Positions 10,641 to 34,098 of a stretch of DNA of 64,000 nucleotides are shown in pieces. Numbering within the stretch: position 1 is the first letter of the stretch; each line of letters opens with the position of its first letter. The position numbers and the translations under genes are program-made. The DNA is from Prochilodus magdalenae (Eukaryota > Chordata > Actinopteri > Characiformes > Prochilodontidae), in assembly GCA_024036415.1 (NCBI GenBank), contig JAMWET010007206.1:264501-328500 (forward strand), in the 5' to 3' direction. The notes under the pieces were generated by a model that saw nothing but the letters and a program-made list of their open reading frames with translations, did not search any database and was not told the origin of the DNA.

Positions 10641-12561
10641 CTGCTTGTGTATTATTCATCCAGATTGGTCGCGCAACTTATCACGTTCACCCCACTCTAA
10701 ATCCGGGCATCACTGTACAACTCACCACACAAGAAGTCATGACTAATGTGAGCATACGTAGTATGGGTCACATTGATTTGTTATCTAGTACCTTGAGGGT
10801 TTTAGACTGGAAGTTAGAATGGACGAAACACAACAGCAAAACGGCAGTCCTTTAAAAGGCTATGTAAATTTCTTTTTATTGATTATATGAAAAAATAAAT
10901 TATTTAAGACAGAAAAGGTGGAAAAGTCATATAATAGGTAAAAATAAACAAATAACATATAATAATGAAATAACATCAGACCAGCTACTATATTACTATA
11001 TGGTTAATACACAGTTATTGAAAGGCTTCTCAGAATTGGCCTATGTCTTCTTTTATTATCCATACACCTGACCAGTGATGACACCCACACTATACTCAGA
11101 ACAGCTAATCTTGATAAAGCCATATTGTCATACTGCCCACTGCTACAATGTTGTTGTACCACTGAAAGTGTTAAAGAGCGAATGGGTATCTTCTTAACTT
11201 CAGGAACAAGCCGTCCATTTCTGATAATCGTTGGCGCCTTAGTATTTACAGACTGCTGAAATGTCAGGGACGCATTAGTGTGATAGCTACAGTGTTCCAC
11301 AAGGCTCTAATGAACTTACAAGAGCAGACATCGTCACCTAGTATGTAACGTCCACCACTGAACATGACCCATGACCTTACACTGAACTCTCTTGCCCACT
11401 AAAACGAAACCCGGGTCAGGATTACACAGTACTGAAAAACGACATGATGCAGCAATGAAACCATTAAACGGTAAACGGCAAAAAACATTCTTTCCTTTAG
11501 TGTGTTATGTATCTTTTTGTGCATGGAAACAGTCTGCCAAGTCATAAAGCCCAAAGGATATTCCAGAGGGAGAAACTCTGTCCAGATTAAACCACTCAGC
11601 TGCCTTGAAATGCCTTGTTGGAATCCCAGCCCTATACTCTGTTACAAGGTGATGTCATCTTGTAACACAATCCTACCAGCAAGCTTGGCCCACCATCACA
11701 CAACACCCAGACAGCTAAAACAGTACAGACTGACCACTCTGAAATGTCCTGCTCCAGTCTAGCTTGTGAAGGTGCTCTACAAACTTATAAGGTAGAACAA
11801 AAGATCATGTTACGAAACATATGTGAATGTAAGGATAGCCAGAGCGTAGGGATAGAACTTCTAGTAGGAAGCTACTTTGGCAGCTGGCCAATGAGAACAG
11901 AATGGGCAAGCTGACTGAACAGACCACACAGGGCTCATTGGAAGGTGGGGCTTAAGGACACAGGAGCTGTAACAGGCAGAGTGTGAATTTGAATGTAGAG
12001 AATGAGCCTCTTTAAGCTTCACCTACAGAATGTGCAGACTGAAATGATGTTTAGTAATGGCGGACCGGTTTATGCTAGAACTAGGAAGTAGACTAGTTCT
12101 CTGGACAGGGTTGGGATACAACACGATACAGATAGTTCATGTTACATTTAGAAAAAGTAGAAAAGTGCTAATACAGTTACGGTTTTACACTTTAGAAGAA
12201 TACTTCCATTCAGAATGATTACCCGAAAAAACCCGTGGTCACCAACTACCCTCCTGGAGACTTCCTCCCCTGCAGACTTTCGTACCAACCTAAATAAAAA
12301 GAACACGCTGAGTCCTCCTTCGTCCTTTACCTGAGACTAAGGCCTCTGGTACAGTCTGTCAAGGAGAAGACTGCAGACTGTGGTTAGAACTAGACTCTGT
12401 AGGACAGTAGGTCTCCACAAACAGGGTTAATGACCAGTGTTCCAATTTGTCATGCTGTTACACAAAGCCCTGTGCTGAACAATGTTGAGGAAGTATAAAA
12501 CATATAAAAACATATAAAACATATATATATATACATATATATATATATACATATATATACA
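10641..12561. other. intergenic DNA, no gene recognised
   Basis: It lies between the stx5 promoter and the VEGF-family gene. No exon with credible splice sites or known domain was seen on either strand, and no repeat match was obvious before a TA-rich microsatellite near 12520-12560. Confidence 0.5.
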
Positions 12562-13099
12562 CAGGGGTTGGACAATGAAACTGAAACACCTGTCATTTTA
12601 GTGTGGGAGGTCTCATGGCTAAATTGGACCAGCCTGGTGGCCAATCTTCATTAACTGCACATTGCACCAGTAAGAGCAGAGTGTGAAGGTTCAGTTAGCA
12701 GGTAAGAGCACAGTTCTGCTCAAAATACTGCAATGCACACAACATTATGGGTGACATACCAGAGTTCAAAAGAGGACAGATTGTTGGTGCACGTCTTGTT
12801 GGCGCATCTGTGACCAAGACAGCAAGTCTTTGTGATGTATCAAGAGCCACGGTATCCAGGGTAATGTCAGCATACCACCAAGAAGGACGAACCACATCCA
12901 ACAGGATTAACTGTGGACGCAGGAGGAAGCTGTCTGAAAGGGATGTTCGGGTGCTAACCCGGATTGTATCCAAAAAACATAAAACCACGGCTGCCCAAAT
13001 CACGACAGAATTAAATGTGCACCTCAACTCTCCCTACACCATACTAATAAATGATTGTGGTCTAAAACCAGGTGTTTCAGTTTCACTGTCCAACCCCTG
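12562..13099 (+). mobile_element. Tc1-like element family A, copy 2, with transposase N-terminus
   Basis: Inverted ends CAGGGGTTGGACAATGAAAC and its complement bound 538 bases. On the plus strand from 12747 an open frame starts MGDIPEFKRGQIVGA and runs about 94 residues through the DNA-binding helix-turn-helix region (ATVSRVMSAYHQEGR and RRRKLSERDVRVLTRI). It then jumps by an internal deletion to the extreme C-terminal coding sequence. The DDE catalytic core is missing. Unlike the copies at 830, 36702 and 54865, this one keeps nearly the whole DNA-binding half. Confidence 0.88.
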
Positions 13100-13500
13100 T
13101 ACATATATATATATATATGTATATATAAACAGACCAGGTCAGGCTGTACTGAGTCTGTATGAAGAAAATGTGTTACTCTATCAACATGGCAAATCTTTGT
13201 TTCCACATTTACTTCAAAATGTGTATTTGCCAAACGCCATGGACTAAAGATGACAGCCCTCATATAAGGGTTTCCGAATGCTCAATAAATGTTTCTAAAC
13301 TGTGCAGTAGAGTTGAGTTATTATACTGTGACAAATCTTCAGCTCTAAAGTAGAGTTTTTGGACACGTTCCTCCAACAGTGTACTGACAAGAAATGGTGT
13401 TTCAGTTCTCCAAATAGTGATTCATGGTTACCATTCAGTGGAAAACACCATTTCAATATTCTGTTGCATCATTTTCAGTATAGGCTTCAGCCACCTTCTT

Positions 13501-21562
<8,062 letters not shown>

Positions 21563-21600
21563 AGCTCCACGGTCTGAACCTCACACTCACTCCCCAAACT

Positions 21601-21735
21601 ACTCAGATGCTCATCACACCGCAAAGTTCCTTTATAAAGTGCTCCGGCTGTCCAGCCCGTCCGGGCCACGAGGGGGCGGTGTGCTGGTCCTCCGCCACGA
21701 GCTCCTCACTGTTTCTCTGAGGAGGCACGTGCGTC
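21601..21735 (-). promoter_or_regulatory. vegfb: probable promoter of the VEGF-family gene
   Basis: On the minus strand TATAAA occupies 21636-21631, about 70 bases upstream of the start codon at 21562, placing a start site near 21600. Upstream are a GC box (GGGGGCGG near 21672) and a palindromic E-box CACGTG at 21726-21731 within GCACGTGCG, which also fits a hypoxia-response core. The roles are inferred from position and motif only. Confidence 0.6.
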
Positions 21736-22014
21736 ATGGCAGCGAGGAGCTCTGAGCCCCAAGTTTAAACTTAAGATCACGGCTAATTCACATTCACTGG
21801 ATCTGTGAAGTGCACAAAACCCTTTTCAGTCAATTTTAAAGTAAAACAGAGTAAAGGAAAATCAGAGTTCATCAAATCAAACACTGTACGTACTCTGTAC
21901 ACTCAGAGAGCAATATACAGCATATAACCATGTTATTAATCATTTCAGGAAAATACATTCCAGTTTACTGAACATTAGCTGCTATTATCACCACCGGCAC
22001 TGTACACTATTGTA

Positions 22015-22302
22015 CACTCATCATCAAGAGAATAGACAGAAACTTGGTGGATAGGTTTGACATTGTGAGACATATTCATGATTCAAGTTTCACACTCGGC
22101 TACACGTGACATGAGCAAGGTCGGGCCAACAGCCAGGACTGCGGACATTGAGTGAGCAGTGATGTCTTCCATGAGTCATCCAGCACCACTGGCAGACGGC
22201 TGCACAACACAGGACTACAGTACATGCACACAGACCGTTAAGACTGACCCCAATGTCACCAAAGACTGCAATGGTGTCGTGCCAGACTGTCATGGAGTGA
22301 TT
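22015..22302 (+). mobile_element. Tc1-like family B fragment, copy 2
   Basis: It begins with the family end CACTCATCATCAAGAG and carries the conserved block with CTTGGTGGATAGGTTTGACA. It stops abruptly at the GATA repeat of the next element. The transposase sense strand is plus; it is truncated. Confidence 0.65.
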
Positions 22303-22440
22303 CAGAATGATAGATAGATCGATGGATAGATAGACACTTTGTTGATCCTGAAGGAAATTTAGTATCCAGTTTCACAATACAGCACAGTGAAGACAAGACA
22401 AAGAGGGCTGTACAGAATGAACCCAGATAGGTAGGTACCG
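22303..22440 (-). repeat. Rex3/RTE-like LINE 3' tail
   Basis: A GATAGATAGATC repeat is followed by ACACTTTGTTGATCCTGAAG and GAAATTTAGT, the typical 3' end of teleost Rex3-type elements read from the minus strand. Only the tail is present. Confidence 0.5.
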
Positions 22441-24165
22441 GCTCAGCAAAAAATGACTATACAGTCATATATATTATTTATCTATTTAACTATACGCACA
22501 TTGCATTAGTAACACTATACTAAGACACTACTTCTATATGCGCAGATTAATTCATATTACCCCAATCAGTCTAAATGTAATTTATTGTTTATTGTAATCT
22601 TTATCTTTCTTCCCAATAGCATCACCATCCTTCGAGCTGTAGCTATTCTTTTAATGATGGGTGCATATTCAGGTGAATGGGGCAAGAAATATATTTAGAT
22701 TACAATCATATAATAACAAGATTTAATTTATAAGCCATGTATTTAAACGGTACAGGTCATTTTCACCTGAACAGGTTAATGCGTGTTACACATGGAGTTG
22801 AAATCACCTTATCTGTGCGACTCCTAATGCTACCACATTAATAACTGCCTTAACAGTTGTCATATAAAGAGGTACTTTCAGTGTAGGTCGTATGTACTAA
22901 TAACCCCTACAGTTTAACCTAGAGTTCAGAACCAGCTTTGTTCCACTTATCCTTTACACATACACCAGGACTAATTTTGAACACAGAGACAGTACATATA
23001 CAGGCTAATCGTAATAAAGATTAGAACAGGAAACATTAAGCATGAAGTGCATATATCCATAGGCCAACCTTTAACCCATTATGAAACATCTGTTCTTGTG
23101 CAAGGGTGAAGAAATCAGACCACATGTGTACAGCAGCGATATTGATAAGAACAATTTTATTTTTCCAGAGCAGCAGCCAATGAATCAAACATACATCTAC
23201 CCAATCACTCCAGAGGAATGCAAATGGATGCATTTCAACATCTCTCTCTCGTGCGTGGTCTTTAATATAACTTTGAAAGGAAAAGGTGGTCGAGTGGGTT
23301 TTTACATACTTGCCTGCAAAAGTGTGAGTATATATGCATTCGCTTCTCATTTTCACAAAGCTTTGATGCGAACATCCCTTTTGGTTTTCCCGATACAAAA
23401 TCGACCACAGAAAATATTTTCCATTTACAAATCAAACCATTTTCATGTAAAACACACAAAAAAAACCCAAACACTTCAAACCAGAAGTCTTATACAGAGG
23501 CCATACATTCGATTACATATAAAAAAAGAAAAAGGTCCAGCTACAGAAGACAGGAAACCTTAAAAGCATTTTTCCATCAGTGATGAAAATAGGAATTTTT
23601 TCTAAAATTCAAGAAATCAACATAAAGGTCCAGAGTTTACAGGTAATCCGGGCTTCATATGGAACTGTGAAAGGCTGATAGCACCGACAGATAAGAGCTT
23701 GAGCCTGTTTCTAGTAATTAATTCGATATAAAGCAAATGAGGCAAAGAGAGGGGTGCAAATCAGTAGGGCTGTATGTTACAAACTTGTTTACATGAAGCT
23801 GAGGTTTCATTTAAAGTACAGATCTAATCTGGGCGTGTATGATGGGCGTTATTAAGCATCTCAATTAGACCGCAGATCAAAGACTGGGCATGGAAACCAA
23901 TACTTGATCCAAAAGCTCAACTCCAACTCCGATGGTTCTCAACATATGATTGTTTCTACACATGCGTTTGCAACATTGTGGAATTCTTCACTACTGACTA
24001 TGGTCCTGGACTCGGATGATGCTGGTGCTCTCTTTGACTGGGACAGTTGGGTTCTAAGCCCCATCCTCAGCACTGATCCACTACAAAATATTCTGGTCCC
24101 ATTAACTATGATATTTCTTGTGGTCCTAGACACGTGGTAGACTTCAGGTACCATGATGCAGCAGC
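22441..24165 (-). other. adss2 3' UTR side and intergenic DNA
   Basis: No separate gene is recognised. AATAAA-type signals on the minus strand (for example near 23155) could end the adss2 message. A 160-codon plus-strand open frame at 23081-23563 has low-complexity, lysine-rich content and no domain. Confidence 0.45.
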
Positions 24166-28179
<4,014 letters not shown>

Positions 28180-28300
28180 GCTGTTGTGTGGGATGAGGTG
28201 CTGTAAGAACCATGAAGACGCGACGGCGTTATGAAACGACTTTTCAAAATAAAAGTCCCACCACTTCCGGGTTTGAGATTCATACCTTCATCTAATCACT
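28180..28300 (-). promoter_or_regulatory. adss2: adss2 promoter with ETS-type site
   Basis: The start codon at 28179 has a fair Kozak context (GCATGG). An ETS-family site, CCCGGAAGTG on the minus strand, lies at 28262-28271, about 90 bases upstream in CpG-bearing sequence. No TATA box is seen, as is common for housekeeping genes. The role is inferred. Confidence 0.5.
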
Positions 28301-28439
28301 CAATTATCATTAAAGAGACGTTTTACATCCGATGTTTTCTGTGAGTCTCCAGGTAAATGTTTACTCTCAGGTGAGGTGATGTAGTTGGACAAGCATTGAT
28401 CTATAATAACTGTTAGCAGCGGAGGGCGCGTGATGATGC

Positions 28440-28612
28440 TTGCTTCACGCAAGTGGAGCCGCAAATTTGGCGCGTAAAAAAATTGGCGCTAGTTCTTTTA
28501 TTCACGCGCCTTCTTCCGAGATGGCAGAGATGGCCGATTCCCGTCATTCACAGTTTTCGAGTCTATACGACCTATACGAAGCAATATCTGGGCTACGCTT
28601 CACACACTCAGG
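28440..28612 (+). other. orphan open exon with E2F-like promoter
   Basis: A perfect E2F-type site TTTGGCGC at 28466-28473 and a near match ATTGGCGC at 28482-28489 precede an ATG at 28521. It opens MAEMADSRHSQFSSLYDLYE followed by AISGLRFTHSG and then runs into a TA/TG microsatellite. No GT donor is seen before the microsatellite. I do not recognise the peptide and found no following exon. It may be a first exon broken by repeat expansion, a divergent non-coding transcript from the adss2 promoter, or chance. Confidence 0.3.
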
Positions 28613-28613
28613 C

Positions 28614-28672
<59 letters not shown>

Positions 28673-28695
28673 CACATACACACATATATATGTAT
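28613..28695. repeat. compound (TA)n-(TG)n microsatellite
   Basis: About 22 bases of TA are followed by about 30 bases of TG and then mixed TATA/CACATA repeats. Confidence 0.95.
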
Positions 28696-29599
28696 GTCAC
28701 GCCATACTGTATAGATTTTAAGGGCTTCCCGAGCACAGTTACAATTACTACGCTTACTAAGACCAGTTAGCTAAGTCAGAAACTCTAAGGTTTAACAAAG
28801 ACCTGTCTCTGATTTTATATTTGAGCTTCTGTTTTTCCTTGACAAACATACAAGCTTTTAATTGTCCACAGCTGAATCATTGATGCACAGTGGAGAGTGA
28901 TCACCACAAGTTCTCTTAAAGTCAACAGTCATCTTTTGTCTTATCAACATTAAGAGACTGTTATCTCTAGTCTGCAAGCTGCTCCATGTTCTCCCTGTAT
29001 GCTGACACGTCATTGTTGCTGATAAGACCCACCAGTGCCTTACAATAGGGAATCGTTAATACCAATCCACCACTTGGCCTGGCTCTGTAGTGGACTAACA
29101 TCGCTTAAAACAAGTTCTGAATTCGCTGTTCGTTTTTGCATCCACTGTAAAGGTCTTTCTTTCAGCATAGCTCATATTACTACCAATTTCCATAGTGGAA
29201 ACATCGCTCATTTATTTGGAGGTTAGACAGTTCTTCCTTAACACGTTTTGAATTCACCCATGACCTCCCGCATGTGTGTGATAAGCACAGTAGTTCCACA
29301 TGTTTATACGTCACAGTTATTTTTATTTTTACACTTTTCCATCATAACATTTATATCCAGTTCAATAAAAAGAGAGATGCTGATAAAAACGTGAGAATCA
29401 ATTTAAAAATGGGAACATTGGAAATATCGGTACCCCAGTATTCATTCTATCAGAGGTCACAAAAAGAACAAAGACACAGTCACTTCTGCATTATAATCAT
29501 ACAGTAATAATTTAATCATGCTATAGAGGTAAGCGAGTGTAGCATTAGGTGTCTTGCTCAAGGACTAATATTAAGATTATTTTGTGTACTGCATGTAAC
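28696..29599. other. non-coding, no gene recognised
   Basis: No exon-like open frame or repeat with defined ends was seen, apart from a short SINE-like snatch near 29525-29570 (GTGTCTTGCTCAAGGACT). Confidence 0.45.
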
Positions 29600-30061
29600 T
29601 GTCACGCCTGCTGGCTCTCCTCTCATCCCCAATCTCCTGGACTCCGTTTCCCATAATCCACCACTAGAAGACATCACAGTCACATGTCCACCATCTCCCA
29701 GTCCCACTCCGTCTCTCAGGTCTAAGTCTCCAGAATGTTGATTTCACCTGCAGCTTATTAGCCTCTGGTACAAATATTCCTCTCTCCCACTGACCTGTTG
29801 CGATGTATTGCCTCATCGTGTGTACTGAGCGGTGCTCCCTGTTGTTATCCTCGTTTGCTTACCTGGTTTACTCCTTCTCTTTCCCCTTTTAATACTGTTG
29901 CTGGTCTGATTGGTTTGCCTGTTTCTGATTTCTGCCTGTCTCGTTACTCTGACTCTGTCCTTGCCCTCTTGGTTATGTCCGCTTGTGCCTTGTTGCTGCT
30001 GTTTTGTGCTACGAGCCTGTTTAATAAACCTAGCTTTGCTTTTAGCTCAGCGCGCGTCACA
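29600..30061 (+). mobile_element. solo LTR-like element, copy 1
   Basis: It begins TGTCACGCCTGCTGG and ends CGCGTCACA, with an AATAAA signal near the end (30022-30028). The reverse of 44755-45200 starts TGTCATGCCTGCTGG and shares CTCCTGGACTCC and CCATTTCCCAT-type stretches, so this is a real family. TG...CA ends, length and a single polyadenylation signal fit a retrotransposon LTR. No gag or pol sequence is present. Confidence 0.6.
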
Positions 30062-30069
30062 GTCTGTCT

Positions 30070-30265
30070 GTCCATCCTCACAGTAACCCATCTGTGTGCT
30101 CTGAGCACAGTTGCTCAGAGGGGCTGCCAGCCCTATCCACAGCACCCGGGCAGCAGTTGGGGGTTAAGTGCCTTACAACTTCAGTAATTCCTTTTGGTTC
30201 AGGGAATCAAACTGGTGACCCTCTGGACACAAAGCTGGTTCCCTAACTCACGACTGCCCCTTGGT
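30070..30265. repeat. SINE-type fragment
   Basis: The motif run GCAGTTGGGGGTTAAGTGCC, GGGAATCAAACTGGTGACCC and ACTCACGACTGCCCC is the common teleost tRNA-like repeat read from its antisense side. It is truncated, with no clean ends. Confidence 0.45.
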
Positions 30266-30414
30266 GGGGCATGGTGTGTTTGTCCAGGAAAGAATTCAAA
30301 GCCCAGGCTGCTGTGTGGAGGGCACTACACTACACATGGTAGCACATTGTTTGGACTTAAAGTGACTTGCCCTACAGGCTACAGGTTCAGAAATAACCAT
30401 TGATTGGCATCCAC

Positions 30415-30720
30415 CACAGAGTAGGTATTATGTGAGTGGTGATATTTCTGAGCATTGCAGTGACCCTGATGTGGTGGTGTGTTAGTGTGTGTTGTGCTGG
30501 TGGATCAGACACAGCACTGTTGCAGGAATGTTTAAACACCACAGTGTCGCTGCTGGACTAAGACTACTTCACCTACCAAACAACTGATGAAGGACTAGAG
30601 GATGTCCAACACAAACTGAGCAGCAGCAGATGAGCTATCATCTCAGACTGTACACAACTGAACAAAGTGGAGCAGCAAGTTAGGGACAGAGTGGACAGTG
30701 AGTGGACACAGAGTTTAAAC
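30415..30720. repeat. interspersed repeat family C, copy 2
   Basis: It carries GCATTGCAGTGACCCTGATG and GTTAGTGTGTGTTGTGCTGG, the reverse of motifs in 8841-9120. It ends close to the first recognisable rce1 exon, so it may have replaced the original 5' end of that gene. Confidence 0.55.
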
Positions 30721-31456
30721 TCTCCAGCAGCGTGCACACATAGCGTTGACTATGTCATGGTCCTTAATCAGGATAAGAGCATTAACCTCTTTGTACTCAG
30801 TTTTCATGGGAGTTCCAGCACCATGTTGGATGATGCACCTCTACAGTTACCATGTTGCATCCCAGACATTTGAAGGAGAATGCCACTTATCCATCCTGTT
30901 CTGTTTACTGCTGGCTTGCTTGTATGTTGGGAGTTTGCACGCTTTGAGGGACAACTTACCCAGGTATCTGTGAAATGGTGCTGAGACAAAGCTTGTTAGT
31001 GGTCCCCTATGATGACCAGATGAACAACATTATATGGAAATAATAACCTCTGGATCTTTTAATACGGGGATCATCCAGGCACAATAAAGAAGCGCTTCAT
31101 TAGTGTTCTGCTTGCATCTGCTGCTTCACCGCTCATCGTAAGGGCATGGATGCACGCTGTGGAAATGAGGGTAGGTAGACTCTGTGACATCATACATTAA
31201 AGGCACACCTGTTCATACACACTACATGACCTTCAGGAATTAGAAAAATTCAAGCAGCCCTCGCAAAATATGCAAGAGCTTTAAGTGTTTTAAGCTTTAA
31301 GGATTTTATCACAAGACAAGTGCAAAATAAATGACACTGATATAGGCATTCATACAGCTCTAATCCCTGTGAGATCAGAGATCTCCTTTACAAGAGAGAC
31401 CTGGCATAGAATGGCAGCAAGAGTCACACTCGTTTACACTATATTCTAAATAAATC

Positions 31457-31672
31457 CCGAAATCTAGGAATTCCTGAATTCTAAAATCTAGGAATTCCTG
31501 AATCTCGAAATCTTGGAATTCCTGAATTCTGAAATCTAGGAATTCCTGAATACCGAAATCTAGGAATTCCTGAATCCCGAAAGCTAGGAATTCCTGAATT
31601 CTGAAAGCTAGGAATTCCTGAATTCTGAAATCTAGAAATTCCTGAATCCCAAAATCTAGGAGTTCCTGAATT
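31457..31672. repeat. 24-bp minisatellite rich in GAATTC
   Basis: About nine units of roughly 24 bases with the core TAGGAATTCCTGAATTCTGA lie in an rce1 intron. The core contains the palindrome AGGAATTCCT. It produces an artefactual IQEFLDF-repeat open frame on the minus strand. Confidence 0.92.
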
Positions 31673-33145
31673 TGAAACTCTCTCAAAATGGATGTTTTGC
31701 GATACAGTGTTATGTTACACATATATTAGATATTAACAAAAATGTATTGTATTTCCTCCAAAGCCCACCTTTGTTAGCCTTGCTGGGAATCCGACCAGAG
31801 GGTTCAGTTCCTGCAGCTGTGCTGCCTCTAGGACTCACCATAGTAAAGACATCCTCTTTATCTCCTCAGGTTTCACTACATAGTCAGTAACATGAAAGTC
31901 TCAGCTTTTCGTCCTCCTTCATGGACAGGTGCTCTGTCTTGGACCCCTGACTCAGATGGCCATGGACAGCCCTAAGGGCCTGGTACATGAGGTCAAATCA
32001 GGCTTTAGTAAGTCTTAACAGGGCTCTGATTGTTCATGCCTCCTCTGATTAGCTTCTATTTTTATTTCTGCTTTGCTACGTGCTTGCAGGCTTGAAGAAC
32101 GCGGCTGACTGTATGAGGGACTTGCGGTGGCTAAGAGACCATGTGGTGGCACCGCTAACAGAAGAGCTAGTGTTTCGTGCTTCCATGCTGCCTATACTGG
32201 TGCCGTGTACAGGCCCTACAGCTGCCGTCTTCATCGCTCCCCTCTTCTTTGGCGTAGGCACAGGTTTTAATTAGTTAAGCCAAGTATTAGATTTCAGTCA
32301 GTTCATTGCTAAAAGGGATTCGGATTGTTTTAATGTTTAATCTATAAATTCCCAGGGGAATTTAGGGGGTAGGTAGACTGTAGAGAGACTGTAGAGAGTT
32401 CATGATTGAAGCCAGACGCTGGTCAGTGTAAAGGTTGTGGTCATGCCGGGTCATGAAACAGGGCAGGAGACCCACAGTGGTGCTGATGCTCAGGTGCCTC
32501 TAGCTGCTCTGAGGGTTTTGATGTGATCACTAAATGAGGGTCCTCACTGAATGTAAGCCTAAGCTTAGATACAGAACAATGTTGATGACAGTGATGATGA
32601 TCTTTAGCATGATGAGGGGCAAGCGCATTTCTCAGTGCTGGTTCTAGGGAGAGGAAGTTTGTGTGGCCGTATGGAAATGATCATTCCTTGTTTGCATATT
32701 TTCCAGGGCCTGTGTATATTTATGGCTTGTGTATAAGTATGTCTCTGTCTTTTTCATTCACTCATTTGGTTTTTGTGACTTTGCTTTCGCACAGCCCACT
32801 TTCACCATGTCATTGAGCGGCTTCATGATGGTGTGCTTGACGTCTTGGTTTGTGCAGGTACTTTAAGACGTAGTATACAAATGAACGTGTCCACTTTCTG
32901 TAACTCTCAGTGTTTCAGTCTAGCTACACCTCAGTGTTCGGAGCCTACACCGCCTTCATTTTCATCAGAACAGGTTATTATCTACATCAACAGAAATGTT
33001 CTCTTGTTTCATACATCAGGTGGGGAATTCATAACACTAATACTACACTGTAAAAGTGCAACATAATAAAAGCACACTGATTTGTTACAAGCAATTAAAT
33101 ACGTTTACTCAACTCTGATCTTATTAGGGCCAGTGTAACACCTTT

Positions 33146-33350
33146 TACATTTATGGCCTTTAGCTGATGGTCTTATCCAGAGTGACTTTAATCATATTGC
33201 AGGTAGGCCAGTGTAGTGTTAGGAGTCTTGCCCAAGGACTCTTATTGATGTAGCACAGCGTAGTCCACGCAGACCAGGAATCGAACCCCAGTCTCCCACA
33301 TGGTGTAGTAGATCAGTGACAAGTGGTGTTATCTGTTGCGCGAAACACTG
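33146..33350 (-). repeat. tRNA-derived SINE in an rce1 intron
   Basis: It is the same family as 60810-61014: minus-strand B box GGTTCGATTCC, the body block AAGAGTCCTTGGGCAAGACT, and a tail ending near CTGATGGTCTTATCCAGAGT (plus strand). It is diverged. Confidence 0.7.
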
Positions 33351-33536
33351 ACCACATGTTTTATTGTTTTTTGTGCCTGGGCTCGGTTTTATTGGCCCGC
33401 TGTTTTGCCCTGTGTTGTCTCTCTCGTCTGTCCCCGTCTACAGGTTGGGTGCTGTCAATCATCGTTTGAAGTTCCCCAAAGTGCTTCCGAAATCAGGCGG
33501 CCTTCATGGTGTTCATGGTGTTCATGTTTTTACACC

Positions 33537-34098
33537 TGTTAGCAGACTCGTGTCAGGTTAGCGGTATTTTGTTTGATCTCCCTCCGCCTCCCGTAGTTAG
33601 CGCTTAGCACTAGCCACGTTCTGTTTTTGGCTGGTCCTAGTTGTTTTTCCCGTTGTCTGTTTGTGTGTTCGGGTTGTGTGGTGGCCTGCGTGGTTAGGGG
33701 GTTCTGAGCAGGTAAGATGAGCGCTCACACATCCACAACACGTAGTGATTGATTGATTGTATAGACACAGTAGGTAAGGGGCGGGCGCCAACCCCTGTAT
33801 TTTTGTATAGGTGCAGGTAGGAGAAGTTAGGTATCTAATCTTGAGCTAGGTCAGTTGTTTTATATTTATTTCTTTTCTTTGGCGCTGTCCGTGTTCAGAT
33901 TCTCCCCTTATTGCGCGCAGGCATTTGTCCGTTTGTATATCTGTTTTGTCTTGCTGTCTCAGTGTATTGGATAAAATAAATAAATAACTCCAGTAAAAAA
34001 GTATATGGTGTTGTAGATTTCTGGTTTGCATGCCACATAATCACACATGTTACTGACCCCCAAATGATTACCCCTAGACTACTAGCGGGGTCGTAACA
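33537..34098. mobile_element. possible solo LTR in an rce1 intron
   Basis: The segment is bounded by TGTTAGCAG and TCGTAACA, complementary termini of LTR type, with an ATAAAATAAATAAATAA signal region near 33972. There is no second copy in the window and no target duplication that I could confirm. Confidence 0.3.

Noticed and set aside
23081..23563. 160-codon plus-strand frame
   Set aside because: It lies in the adss2 3' flank, has no domain and is lysine-rich and low in complexity. No promoter or splice sites support it.
31375..31722. 115-codon frame with an IQEFLDF repeat
   Set aside because: It is the translation of the 24-base minisatellite in the rce1 intron.
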